Below are positions 17,574 to 25,879 of a stretch of DNA of 64,000 nt, one piece after another. The notes under the pieces are model-generated. The model was given only the letters and a program-made list of their open reading frames with translations. It was not told the DNA's origin and did not search any database. The stretch covers positions 1 through 64,000 of the forward strand of contig JAKORG010000080.1 of NCBI GenBank assembly GCA_029777945.1. Reading direction: 5' to 3'. The translations under genes and the position numbers were made by a program. This DNA comes from Deltaproteobacteria bacterium (GTDB lineage Bacteria > Desulfobacterota > Syntrophorhabdia > Syntrophorhabdales > Syntrophorhabdaceae). The stretch's first letter is position 1, and the number at the start of each line of letters is the position of its first letter.

Positions 17574-18228
17574 TGAGTAAATCGAGCATGGCCTTTGCAG
17601 CCTTTTGCTCTGCCTCCTTTTTTGTCTTGCCCTGACCCTTTGCCTTGTATCCATTCCCCAGATAGACATTTACGGTAAAACCGTTTTTTATCTTTCTTAT
17701 AAACTTATATTTTGGAAGTATACCCCACTTTTTCTGCGTATATTCCTGGAGTGTATTTTTTGGGCTCTTTTCAGAAAGCCTTTCATCTGTAAAATAGGAT
17801 TTGAATAACCTGTTTATTACACCCCTTGTTTTATTAAAACCTCCATCTAAATATACGGCTCCTATCAGTGCCTCAAGCATATTGGATAGCACCTTTGATT
17901 CCTCAGGGACACCATTATCACCGTTTCCGTAATTTAGATGTTTCCCAAGCTCTAATTTTTTTGCAATCTCTGTTAAGGTATCCCTTCTTACAAGACATGA
18001 GCGGGCATTGCTTAAAAACCCTTCGTCTTTCTTCTTGTATTTATTAAAAAGAATAATGCTTATAATGCAGTTAAGTATGGCATCACCGAGGTATTCAAGT
18101 TTTTCGTTATCAGATTTACGAGTCTCTTTCCTCTCATTAAAAAAAGAAGTGTGGGTAATGGCCTGTTCTAATAATGCCCTATTCTTAAATGTATATCCGA
18201 TAATCTCTTCAACAGGAGTAGGATTCAT
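17563..18228 (-). CDS. rnc: Ribonuclease III
   Basis: RNase III cleaves double-stranded RNA in rRNA and mRNA processing. The nuclease domain carries NEKLEYLGDAILN (signature with metal-binding Glu/Asp) and later SNMLEALIGAVYLDGG. The C-terminal dsRNA-binding domain runs from NTLQEYTQKKWG to the QGKTKKEAEQKAAKAML helix. The start at MNPTPVEEI (18228) gives 221 residues, the usual size. A longer in-frame start at 18285 would translate through a 10-bp perfect hairpin and add an atypical N terminus. It follows an acyl-CoA synthetase gene on the same strand. Confidence 0.93.
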   Translation of the reverse strand: MNPTPVEEIIGYTFKNRALLEQAITHTSFFNERKETRKSDNEKLEYLGDAILNCIISIILFNKYKKKDEGFLSNARSCLVRRDTLTEIAKKLELGKHLNYGNGDNGVPEESKVLSNMLEALIGAVYLDGGFNKTRGVINRLFKSYFTDERLSEKSPKNTLQEYTQKKWGILPKYKFIRKIKNGFTVNVYLGNGYKAKGQGKTKKEAEQKAAKAMLDLLNVR

Positions 18229-18252
18229 AATAAACCGACTACAGATTAAATT

Positions 18253-18276
18253 GTAGGGGAGGATAACCTCCCCTAC
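18253..18276 (-). terminator. Perfect 10-bp stem-loop between acyl-CoA synthetase and rnc
   Basis: GTAGGGGAGG (18253-18262) and CCTCCCCTAC (18267-18276) pair perfectly around a 4-nt loop. On the minus strand the stem is followed by A/T-rich sequence (AATTTAATC) but no run of T. It may be a weak terminator, an RNA-stability element or a site for RNase III autoregulation of rnc. Confidence 0.5.
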
Positions 18277-18285
18277 GTATTTCAT

Positions 18286-19857
18286 CTATATCTTAAATGC
18301 CTCTTCCATTCCAGAATATTTCTTTCTTAATTTAGGTTTTTCTATCTTACCAGTTGGATTACGAGGAACCTCACCGAAAAAGACCTTTCTCGGTCTCTTA
18401 TATTTGGGCAATCCTTCGCAGTGTTTCATTACATCTTCTTCTGTTAAGGTCTTGCCAGGTGCTACCTCTACTATAACAGCCACAATTTCTCCAAGCCTCT
18501 CATCAGGCAAACCTATTGCAGCCACATCTTTTACATTGGGCAGGGTATGGATAAAGTCTTCAACCTCAACGGGAAATACATTCTCACCACCTGTAATTAT
18601 AACATCCTTCTTTCTATCCACAAGCCATATAAAACCATCTTCATCTTGTCTTGCCATATCTCCGGTATAAAGCCATCCATCCCTTATGGTCTTTGCCGTT
18701 GCTTCAGGATTTTTATAGTATTCACGCATTACACCATCACCACGGACTATAAGTTCTCCTGGTTCACCTAATTTTACATCGTTGCCGTTATCATCTACGA
18801 TCCTTGCCTCCCAGTTGAAACCAGGTTTTCCAATAGCGCCTATCTTATGTTCATTTCCTATACCGAGATGAACACATCCAGGACCAGTTGATTCACTTAA
18901 ACCAAAATTTGTGTCATACTGCATGTTCGGGAAATATTTTTTCCAGTGTTTTATTAAAGCCGGAGGCACTGGCTGTGCACCTATATGCATAAGCCTCCAC
19001 TGGTCGAGCTTATAATTTTCAAGTTTTATCTCACCGCTATCGAGTTTTAAAAGAATATCCTGCGCCCAAGGAACAAGTAAAAATATAATGGTGCCCTGCT
19101 CTTCACTTATTGCCTCAAATATCCATTCAGGGGAAACACCTTTTAATAAAACGCCCTTTCCTCCCACAATAAAACTTCCAAACCAGTGCATCTTTGACCC
19201 TGTATGGTAGAGGGGTGGTATAAGCACAAATGTATCATCCTTTGTCTGATGATGGTTTGCATTCTCTGTTATACAGGCACAAAGCATATTTTTATGGGTA
19301 AGCAGTATTGGCTTTGGCTGACCTGTTGTTCCAGATGTAAAATAAAGACCACATTCATCAGACTGAAAAAGCTCTACATTTAATGGGGTAGAAGGCGATG
19401 CAGCTACTACTTTTGCATAAGACTCTGCAAAGGATGGGACGTTGTTTCCTAAGCATATATAGTTTTTTACACCGGGGAGTTTATCCTTTATTGCCTCAAT
19501 CCTTGGTGCAAACTCTTCATCAAAAACTATCAGCTTTGGTTCAGCGACATCGCAGCAATATTTTACATCTTCTGCTGTAAATCGAAAATTAAGAGGAACT
19601 ACCCACGCCCCTGTCTTTACAATCCCGAAATAGGCAACAAGCCAATCAATGGAATTCATCATGAAATGGATAACCTTATCGCCCTTTTTTATGCCCCTTT
19701 CGGTAAGTGCATTGGCAAACTGATTTGCCTTTGAATCGAATTCCTTCCAGGTAATTTCATACCTTTTCTTTTCAGCAGGAATTCTCTCCACAAGTGCCAC
19801 ATCATTGGGATACATCCTTGCGTTTCTGGCCAATATTTCAGCTATTGTAATATCCAT
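18286..19857 (-). CDS. AMP-forming acyl-CoA synthetase (class I adenylate-forming enzyme)
   Basis: The 523-residue enzyme activates a carboxylic acid to its CoA thioester through an acyl-AMP. The P-loop-like YFTSGTTGQPKP, the NFGLSESTGPG aromatic/adenine motif, YTGDMARQDEDGF, DRKKDVIITGGENVFP and the catalytic-Lys tail NPTGKIEKPKL are intact. The substrate (medium-chain, aromatic or cyclic acid) cannot be read. It is transcribed divergently from a paralogue at 19975 across a 117-nt intergenic region. GGAGGGG lies before its ATG. Confidence 0.9.
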   Translation of the reverse strand: MDITIAEILARNARMYPNDVALVERIPAEKKRYEITWKEFDSKANQFANALTERGIKKGDKVIHFMMNSIDWLVAYFGIVKTGAWVVPLNFRFTAEDVKYCCDVAEPKLIVFDEEFAPRIEAIKDKLPGVKNYICLGNNVPSFAESYAKVVAASPSTPLNVELFQSDECGLYFTSGTTGQPKPILLTHKNMLCACITENANHHQTKDDTFVLIPPLYHTGSKMHWFGSFIVGGKGVLLKGVSPEWIFEAISEEQGTIIFLLVPWAQDILLKLDSGEIKLENYKLDQWRLMHIGAQPVPPALIKHWKKYFPNMQYDTNFGLSESTGPGCVHLGIGNEHKIGAIGKPGFNWEARIVDDNGNDVKLGEPGELIVRGDGVMREYYKNPEATAKTIRDGWLYTGDMARQDEDGFIWLVDRKKDVIITGGENVFPVEVEDFIHTLPNVKDVAAIGLPDERLGEIVAVIVEVAPGKTLTEEDVMKHCEGLPKYKRPRKVFFGEVPRNPTGKIEKPKLRKKYSGMEEAFKI

Positions 19858-19890
19858 TTTACCCCTCCTGCATTTTGATTAAAATTAATG

Positions 19891-19926
19891 TTGACAACAT
19901 ATTTGGTTACAGTTTATCATGGTAAC
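19891..19926 (+). promoter_or_regulatory. Promoter and inverted repeat between the divergent acyl-CoA synthetase genes
   Basis: TTGACA (19891-19896) and TATCAT (19915-19920), spaced 18 nt, form a plus-strand promoter for the gene at 19975. An imperfect dyad GTTAC (19906-19910)/GTAAC (19922-19926) spans the -10, placed where a repressor such as a TetR/FadR-type regulator could act on both genes. Operator status is inference. Confidence 0.45.
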
Positions 19927-19974
19927 TATCATAAAGCAATAACAAAAAAAGATAAACAAAGGAGGTAGGGGGCT

Positions 19975-21573
19975 ATGAATTTTGCAATGTTTTCTGGTTT
20001 AAATGCGAGTAAATTTCCAAAAAGAGAGTTTATTATTGAAAGCTATCCTTCAAAGGGATTAAGAAGGAGCCTTACTTGGGAACAATTTGACGATCAGGCA
20101 AATAAACTCGCAAATTATCTCATGAAAGAGTGTGGGGTTAAGAAAGGTGATATAGTTCTTCACCTTATGATGAACTGTATGGAATGGTATGCAAGCTATA
20201 TTGGTGTTTTAAAAACAAGGGCAACTGTAACACCGCTCAATTTCCGTTTTGCCAGTGCTGACATAAAATATGCAGCAGATGTAACAAAGTGTAAGGTATT
20301 TATATTTGGCGACCAGTTCAATGCAAGGGTTGAGCCCATCATGAAAGATATGGATTATTGTAAACATTACATTTGTCTTGGCAGTAACATCCCTGCTGGT
20401 GTTAAATCATATAATGAAATAGTTGAAAAAGGCGATGGCACTCCTGTCTGTGTTGAAACAGATGACGATGATATGGCAGAATTTATGTTTACATCAGGGA
20501 CAACAGGGGCACCAAAACCTGTATCCCATACCCATAAATCCCTCTTCTATATTGGTATTGGTAATGCCTTGACATACAACGAAGGTTATAGCAGTGTTTA
20601 CCTTGCTCCACACCCATTCTATCACAGCGGGACACTGTTTTTATCTTTCTCGTGCTACATAGCGGCAGGAAAGGTCCTCATGCCCATGGAACTGCAACCT
20701 GAATATTATCTGAGAAGTATTGCAGATGAAAAATGCACAGGAGGCTGGAACACTGTTCCTACCTGGTCAGACCTGATAGCTGCCATAAAATCAGGTCAGA
20801 TTGACCTTTCTAAATATGATTTGTCTGCTTTGAGGCATATTGAAATAGGTGCCCAGCCTGTTCCGTATGTCCTTCTTGAAGACACAAAGAAGATTTTTCC
20901 AAATCTGCCAATAGCCAATATCTATGGCATAACAGAGGGCGGTGGCGGTGGTCTTACAAACTGTTACGACGAAGATATTATGAGAAAGCCGGGCTCCATT
21001 GGAAAGGCTACGGTCTTTATGGAGGCAAAGATTGTAGACAGTGAAGGCAATGAGCTGCCTCCTGGCCAAGTCGGAGAAATTGTGTTAAAAGGTCCAAGGC
21101 TCATGAAAGAGTATGCCTTTAACCCTGAAATGACAGCAAAGACAATCAAAAACGGCTGGTTGTATACAGGGGATTTAGGCTATAAAGACGAAGAAGGCTT
21201 TATCTTCTTTGCCGATAGGTCAAAAGACTTAATCATAAGAGGCGGTGAGAATATATTCCCTGCAGAGATTGAAGATGTTTTGAGAAAACATCCAAAGATC
21301 GCAGATGTAGCAGTGCTTGGCTATCCGCATCCAAGGCTCGTTGAAATAGTAATGGCAGTTATACAGACAAAAGAAGGTGAAACCTTAACAGATGAAGAGG
21401 TTATAAATTTCGTAAAGGAAAAAGGTCTTGCCAAATATAAATGGCCTGAAAAGATAATATATGCCCCAATACCTCGTAACCCAGCAGGTAAGATTGAAAA
21501 ACCAAAATTAAGAGATATATATGTAAAACCGGCAAAAGAGGCAATGGAGAAGGAATTCAAAAAGCAGAGTTAA
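19975..21573 (+). CDS. AMP-forming acyl-CoA synthetase
   Basis: This 532-residue paralogue of the divergent neighbour has FTSGTTGAPKP, NIYGITEGGGGG, YTGDLGYKDEEGF, DRSKDLIIRGGENIFP and the C-terminal catalytic-Lys motif NPAGKIEKPKL. The same fold and order as the neighbour but a different acyl-binding region (HPFYHSGTLFLSFSC) suggests a different acid substrate. The AAGGAGGT ribosome site lies 11 nt before the ATG. An intrinsic terminator follows at 21579. Confidence 0.9.
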   Translation: MNFAMFSGLNASKFPKREFIIESYPSKGLRRSLTWEQFDDQANKLANYLMKECGVKKGDIVLHLMMNCMEWYASYIGVLKTRATVTPLNFRFASADIKYAADVTKCKVFIFGDQFNARVEPIMKDMDYCKHYICLGSNIPAGVKSYNEIVEKGDGTPVCVETDDDDMAEFMFTSGTTGAPKPVSHTHKSLFYIGIGNALTYNEGYSSVYLAPHPFYHSGTLFLSFSCYIAAGKVLMPMELQPEYYLRSIADEKCTGGWNTVPTWSDLIAAIKSGQIDLSKYDLSALRHIEIGAQPVPYVLLEDTKKIFPNLPIANIYGITEGGGGGLTNCYDEDIMRKPGSIGKATVFMEAKIVDSEGNELPPGQVGEIVLKGPRLMKEYAFNPEMTAKTIKNGWLYTGDLGYKDEEGFIFFADRSKDLIIRGGENIFPAEIEDVLRKHPKIADVAVLGYPHPRLVEIVMAVIQTKEGETLTDEEVINFVKEKGLAKYKWPEKIIYAPIPRNPAGKIEKPKLRDIYVKPAKEAMEKEFKKQS

Positions 21574-21578
21574 TAACT

Positions 21579-21612
21579 TTTAGGGGATCTAATGTTTTTT
21601 AGACCCCCTAAA
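21579..21612 (+). terminator. Stem-loop terminator after the acyl-CoA synthetase gene
   Basis: TTTAGGGG (21579-21586) pairs with CCCCTAAA (21605-21612); an inner TCTA/TAGA pairing extends the stem around a T-rich loop. It lies just after the stop codon at 21573. The tail downstream is A/T-rich rather than a pure T run. Confidence 0.6.
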
Positions 21613-21677
21613 TAATTATTAAAAAGGTTAAAGGTATTATCATTTTAATGAAAAATACATAATCTAAGTAGTATTCT

Positions 21678-21950
21678 GTGCAGGAAAAAGTCAAAAAAGG
21701 TTTAATTTTTATAATAATCGGCATAATTTTACCCTTTATTTTTTTATTATTTGCATCAGGTTATCAAGAAGGCGCTGGTTTTATTAAAAATCTTTTAGGA
21801 TTAAAAATCTATGTAAAAATATTTGGTAAAAATATCGGCATACCTTATAGATTTACCGTAGCCCTTGGAGTCATTATTGTCTATATTGGGATTGCAATTA
21901 TTTTAAAAAAAGGGGAAGATAAATCATCTAAGTCTGAACTCGATAGGTAA
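21678..21950 (+). CDS. Small two-helix membrane protein, unknown function
   Basis: A 90-residue protein read from a GTG start. Two hydrophobic segments are clear: GLIFIIIGIILPFIFLLFASGY (about 8-29) and VALGVIIVYIGIAIILKK (about 62-79), with basic residues at both ends. I do not recognise a family. Its last 27 nt overlap the 3' end of the convergent TonB-like gene. No good ribosome site is seen, so the start is uncertain. Confidence 0.5.
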   Translation: MQEKVKKGLIFIIIGIILPFIFLLFASGYQEGAGFIKNLLGLKIYVKIFGKNIGIPYRFTVALGVIIVYIGIAIILKKGEDKSSKSELDR

Positions 21951-22688
21951 CTGGACTAATAACCGCTCATGTTTTTTTTGAAAATCCTTTATCTTAAAAA
22001 GGGCTTCTTTTGCTGCTTCATCGAGTACATGATAACCAGAGCTTTTTAGAACCTTCACCTCGTTTATAAAACCTGCTTCGTTTATAACAAAAGAAAGGAT
22101 AACCTTTCCTTCCCAGCCCATCCTTCTTGCCTTTTCAGGATATGTAATATTTTTCATAATTATGTCTCTCAGATATGCATAGTCGGCAATATTTATGCCA
22201 CCATGTCTGGCCCCAGGGCCATATTTGCCTCCCCAGCCTTTACCTGATTCACCAATGCCTGTACCAGTGCCACTCCCACCGTATCCATATCCTTCAAGGC
22301 CTGTATTGACACTTTGAGCATTTGATGCGCCCTTTTGTGCAAAATCTGACGATTTATTATCTATAAAGGGGTTCAAAGAGACCTCGTTTTTTTCTAAAAC
22401 CTTGCCTGACAATGTTTCTAATGTTTCTATATGCCTATAATCAGTAAATTCGTTCTTTTTTTGTGCCTCACCCTTTTCTTGTCCCCCCTTTTTGGCATTG
22501 CCTGTGCCCTTTTTCCCATTCCATATTCCTGTATTATTAAAATTACCAATACCTGACCCGATGGTGATAGTTGTAAAATCTACGGAAACGTAATCTAAAA
22601 CCTTATGTGCTTTGACAGGAATAAAAAAAAGTATAAGAATTATTATTAAATGGACAAAAAAAGATAAAAAAAACGATTTACACCACAT
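21924..22688 (-). CDS. TonB-family protein (energy transducer-like)
   Basis: The 254-residue protein has an N-terminal membrane anchor (about 6-24, FFLSFFVHLIIILILFFIP), a Gly/Lys-rich linker in the periplasm with a GYGYGGSGTGTGIG stretch near 140, and a C-terminal TonB domain (about 165-254): YPEKARRMGWEGKVILSF, VLKSSGYHVLDEAAKEAL and the LPIEFRL end. The family transmits proton-motive force from ExbBD to outer-membrane receptors. No exbB/exbD is in the window, and the linker is not Pro-rich as in classical TonB, so another TonB-domain role is possible. Confidence 0.82.
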   Translation of the reverse strand: MWCKSFFLSFFVHLIIILILFFIPVKAHKVLDYVSVDFTTITIGSGIGNFNNTGIWNGKKGTGNAKKGGQEKGEAQKKNEFTDYRHIETLETLSGKVLEKNEVSLNPFIDNKSSDFAQKGASNAQSVNTGLEGYGYGGSGTGTGIGESGKGWGGKYGPGARHGGINIADYAYLRDIIMKNITYPEKARRMGWEGKVILSFVINEAGFINEVKVLKSSGYHVLDEAAKEALFKIKDFQKKHERLLVQLPIEFRLR

Positions 22689-22695
22689 ATTTTTA

Positions 22696-22724
22696 ATTCT
22701 ATAATAGTATTAATGGATTGTCAA
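22696..22724 (-). promoter_or_regulatory. Sigma-70 promoter of the TonB-like gene
   Basis: On the minus strand TTGACA (22719-22724) is followed after 17 nt by TAGAAT (22696-22701). The start would lie very close to the ATG at 22688, giving a nearly leaderless transcript. Confidence 0.6.
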
Positions 22725-22759
22725 AATTATGTAAAACAGTTAAAAGATAAGGATTTTAT

Positions 22760-23008
22760 GTGATTTCTTTTATTTTACTGTTATTAATTGTGCTCTTTGT
22801 TATATTCTTTACAGTTCAAAACTCAACCCCTGTTACGATATCTTTTCTTTTATGGCGTTTTGAGGCATCACTGGCTATTGTAATATTCCTGTCCGTTATA
22901 TCAGGCATCATCATTACCATTTTTTTCTTCCTCTGGCGTAAGATAAAAACACAGAATATCAAAAAAGAAGAAAAATCTGGAATAAAACAGAAAATAGACC
23001 ATTTATAA
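22760..23008 (+). CDS. LapA-family (DUF1049) membrane protein
   Basis: An 82-residue protein starting at GTG. Two transmembrane helices flank the family signature VQNSTPVTISFLLWRFEASLAIVIF; a basic cytoplasmic tail follows (KIKTQNIKKEEKSGIK). LapA/LapB homologues of E. coli act in lipopolysaccharide assembly, but lone DUF1049 proteins are common and of uncertain role. It is convergent with the symporter gene 19 nt downstream. Confidence 0.72.
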   Translation: MISFILLLLIVLFVIFFTVQNSTPVTISFLLWRFEASLAIVIFLSVISGIIITIFFFLWRKIKTQNIKKEEKSGIKQKIDHL

Positions 23009-23027
23009 AACACATTCTTTATAAAAT

Positions 23028-24608
23028 TTATATGTGTCTAAAGGCCTTCTTTAACACACCTTCATCAACAGGCTTTGTGAAAAAAGATAGGACAACAAAA
23101 ACAATACAAGAAACGGGGAGGGCAAAGATCTGAGGATCAATCACATTAAAAGGATGACCACCAAGTGTATCTTTTCCAAAGAGCAATCTGCATATGCCCA
23201 GTAACTTTGATTCGCTCTCGTGGAAAAAGATTGTCCAAAAAAGGAATGAAAAGAAACCTGTTAATATGCTCGCCTTTGCTGCAGTCTTTGTAGCCCTTTT
23301 CCAGTACAGTCCGAAAAAATATGTAGGCACAAACGTTGAACCGCATAAACCGAAAAAAAATGCAGTAGCCTTTGCTACTGTTCCTTCCGGCATAGTTAAA
23401 CCCAGAATAAGTGTGGCGAATATGCTAAAGACAATGCCGACCCTTGTTATTATGGTAGTCTCTGCAACGGATTTTCCTTTAAGAAGTGCCTGTTCAAAGA
23501 TATCCCTGCTTAGAGATGCCCCAAGGGCATGAAACTGGGCACTATTGGCACTCATGGCTGCTGCCATAAGTGTAACAAGAAATATTGCAACAAACCATTG
23601 GGGATAAAACTTATCTATGTACAGAGGTATAATTTTATCAACGTTTCCGGCAACAGCCTCAATGGATAAGATTTTTAGATGTTTATAGAACATGAGATTT
23701 GTAATCACACCTACGGCAAAGGCAATTCCAGTTGTGAGAAGGATGTATAAGGCCGTAAAAGGAATGGATCTGTTTAGTTCTCTGTCCGATTTAAGGGTCA
23801 TAAATCTTACATTGAGTTGAGGTTGACCTAAGACCCCAATACCTACCCCTAAAATAAACGTCGTGATTACTGTCCACCAAACAGGTGAACCCATCTCTGG
23901 AAATGAAATAAAACCTCTATGTCCATTTATGATTAATTCTTTCGGTATAATCTCTGTGAGGGACATCAACTCCCTATGTGCATTTATTACACCACCAGCA
24001 GAGGCATATGTTGTTATACCCACTACAACCATAACCACTACCATAATGGCACCTTGAAATACAGATGTATAAAGAACGCCCTTTAATCCTCCCCAAATAA
24101 CATAGCATGCATTTATAAGGAGAAAAACAAGAAAGGCCGTTGTAAAAGGCACCTTAAGATATACCTCTATAAATCTCGATATACTTATGAGTATAGCAGA
24201 TGTATAAAAAGGCATAAAAAAAAGAATTATAAACCCTGAAAAACCTTGAATAAACCTCGAATTATACCTTCTACCCAAAAGTTCTGGAAAAGTATGGGCA
24301 TCAAGGGCCTTGCCCATCTTTCTTGTCCTCTTCCCAAACAACACAAAGGCAAGCCATACGCCAACAAAAATATTTAAAAAGGCAAGCCATGACATGGTAA
24401 AACCGTATAAGGCACTTATACCGCCAAACCCTATTATGGCAGATGTGCTTATATAAGTGGAGCCGTAGCTTAATGACATTATAACAGGATGAACCTGCCT
24501 GCCTGCAAGGAGATAGTCAGAGACGCTTATGGTCTTTCTAAAACCAAGATAGCTGAGGTAAATCGTTATGGCAAGGTATATTAAAGTAAATGTGATTAGA
24601 TACAGCAT
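23028..24608 (-). CDS. Sodium:solute symporter (SSS family)
   Basis: The 526-residue integral membrane protein shows about 13 hydrophobic segments. SYGSTYISTSAIIGFGG near residue 50 and LVTLMAAAMSANSAQFHALG near 345 are the paired sodium/substrate-site helices of the SSS family. Upstream on the same strand, 3 nt away, is a 60-residue membrane protein that belongs to the 'symporter small accessory protein' type, so the two probably work as a pair. The substrate (for instance acetate, proline or another carboxylate) is unknown. Confidence 0.88.
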   Translation of the reverse strand: MLYLITFTLIYLAITIYLSYLGFRKTISVSDYLLAGRQVHPVIMSLSYGSTYISTSAIIGFGGISALYGFTMSWLAFLNIFVGVWLAFVLFGKRTRKMGKALDAHTFPELLGRRYNSRFIQGFSGFIILFFMPFYTSAILISISRFIEVYLKVPFTTAFLVFLLINACYVIWGGLKGVLYTSVFQGAIMVVVMVVVGITTYASAGGVINAHRELMSLTEIIPKELIINGHRGFISFPEMGSPVWWTVITTFILGVGIGVLGQPQLNVRFMTLKSDRELNRSIPFTALYILLTTGIAFAVGVITNLMFYKHLKILSIEAVAGNVDKIIPLYIDKFYPQWFVAIFLVTLMAAAMSANSAQFHALGASLSRDIFEQALLKGKSVAETTIITRVGIVFSIFATLILGLTMPEGTVAKATAFFFGLCGSTFVPTYFFGLYWKRATKTAAKASILTGFFSFLFWTIFFHESESKLLGICRLLFGKDTLGGHPFNVIDPQIFALPVSCIVFVVLSFFTKPVDEGVLKKAFRHI

Positions 24609-24611
24609 TTC

Positions 24612-24794
24612 TTAGGGTAGCTTTTCTATAAGCTCTATCTCCTCCTTTTCCCATCTAATCTCTTCTCTGTAGTCTCCGTCCTTTTCTTCTACGCCTTTAT
24701 TCCAGTTTAATATCCCGTATAAGATGCAAAAAAAGGTGGAAATTGGGGTTAATACATACCCTAAAAATATAAGTATATCTGTAAAGGCAAGCAT
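24612..24794 (-). CDS. Symporter small accessory protein
   Basis: A 60-residue protein with one long hydrophobic region (LAFTDILIFLGYVLTPIST through FCILYGILNW, about 2-30) followed by an acidic/basic cytoplasmic tail (DYREEIRWEKEEIELIE). A protein of this size and tail 3 nt before an SSS symporter gene is a recurring pair in anaerobes. Its role in assembly or gating of the transporter is inferred from linkage only. Confidence 0.72.
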   Translation of the reverse strand: MLAFTDILIFLGYVLTPISTFFCILYGILNWNKGVEEKDGDYREEIRWEKEEIELIEKLP

Positions 24795-24848
24795 AATTTT
24801 TATTTGATTAGCATGTATTTTCCTATTTTGTCAAGAAATTATGCCCTT

Positions 24849-25868
24849 TTATGCCCCTGCCCTGATGGTTATGATATCTCCGTCCTGCACAATATAAGTC
24901 TTTCCTTCAAGCCTCCAGACACCTGCCTTTTTGCACCCCCCAAAGCCGTTGTATTTTATAAAATCTTCATAGGCAACAACTTCAGCCCTTATAAATTTAT
25001 TGTAAAAATCCGTATGGATTGTCCGTGCAGCCTCGTGGACTGATTCTCCTTTTCTCAAATGCCATGCATGACATTCTTTTTCTCCTACTGTAAAAAAGGT
25101 TATCAAACCCATAGTTTCAGTGGCCAGCCTTATCATCCTTTCCCTTATCGCCTCTTTAATTGAGTATTCTGTCATAAAGTCCTTTCTATCATTCTCGTTC
25201 ATTATGCCGATTTCTGCCTCTAAACTTGCACATACTGCAATACAAGGTATGTCTTCTTCTATTTTGTCCTTGAATGCCTTTTCTATGTTATTTACATCTG
25301 ATAACTTATCTTCAGAACAGTTTATTATAACCATCAAAGGTTTTTGTGAAAGAAATTGAAAGCCCCTTATGATTCTTTTCCCATCCTCAGAAATCGCCAG
25401 AGTCAAAAGAGGCCTTTCTTCGTTTAGATGGGATAGACATAGTTTAAGCATCTCGTTTTCATATTGAAGCATTGGATTTTCTTTTCTTTCTCCCTGTTTG
25501 GCAATTCGCTCAAGCCTCTGCTCCACCTGCGCCATATCGGATAGTATAAACTCATTTATAACAGATCTGTATTCTTGGACAGGTTCTTTCTCTGTGTCTT
25601 CAAAATAAGGCAAAATAAGGATAAAGGCATCTGCCTGTCTTATCCTTTGAAAAATATCAGGGTTTAGAGAAGGGGTATCTTCGATTTCTATTCTGGCATA
25701 AACTGTTTTTTTTGCCTTAAAGAAATTACTCAGATTTTCAAGTCTATAATCAGGCACATCTATTATAGATATATGGGAAGCCTGTTTTGATTCCTCACCC
25801 AAACCAGTTAATGCTTTAAAAATAGTTGTCTTACCAACATTATTTTTTCCTATAATGGCTATATGCAT
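24849..25868 (-). CDS. YchF/OBG-like P-loop NTPase
   Basis: The 339-residue protein has an N-terminal G domain and the C-terminal TGS-type domain of YchF, recognisable in FYNKFIRAEVVAYEDFI, GGCKKAGVWRLEGKTYIVQDGDIITIR. YchF proteins bind ribosomes and prefer ATP. The P-loop is GKNNVGKTT instead of the usual GLPNVGKST, and the fourth motif (NCSED) is not the standard NxxE, so this is a divergent paralogue rather than the housekeeping copy (about 363 residues). It has a coiled middle region (VEQRLERIAKQGERK). It lies between the symporter pair and the pseudogene. Confidence 0.75.
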   Translation of the reverse strand: MHIAIIGKNNVGKTTIFKALTGLGEESKQASHISIIDVPDYRLENLSNFFKAKKTVYARIEIEDTPSLNPDIFQRIRQADAFILILPYFEDTEKEPVQEYRSVINEFILSDMAQVEQRLERIAKQGERKENPMLQYENEMLKLCLSHLNEERPLLTLAISEDGKRIIRGFQFLSQKPLMVIINCSEDKLSDVNNIEKAFKDKIEEDIPCIAVCASLEAEIGIMNENDRKDFMTEYSIKEAIRERMIRLATETMGLITFFTVGEKECHAWHLRKGESVHEAARTIHTDFYNKFIRAEVVAYEDFIKYNGFGGCKKAGVWRLEGKTYIVQDGDIITIRAGA

Positions 25869-25879
25869 TTTATCACCCC

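Noticed and set aside
17574-17669. N-terminal extension of the small gene after rnc
   Set aside because: It is antiphase to the 3' end of rnc, Arg/Gln-rich, and lacks a start signal; the ATG at 17573 is preferred.
18229-18285. Longer rnc start adding 19 residues
   Set aside because: It would translate a perfect 10-bp hairpin and yields an N terminus not seen in RNase III; there is no ribosome site.
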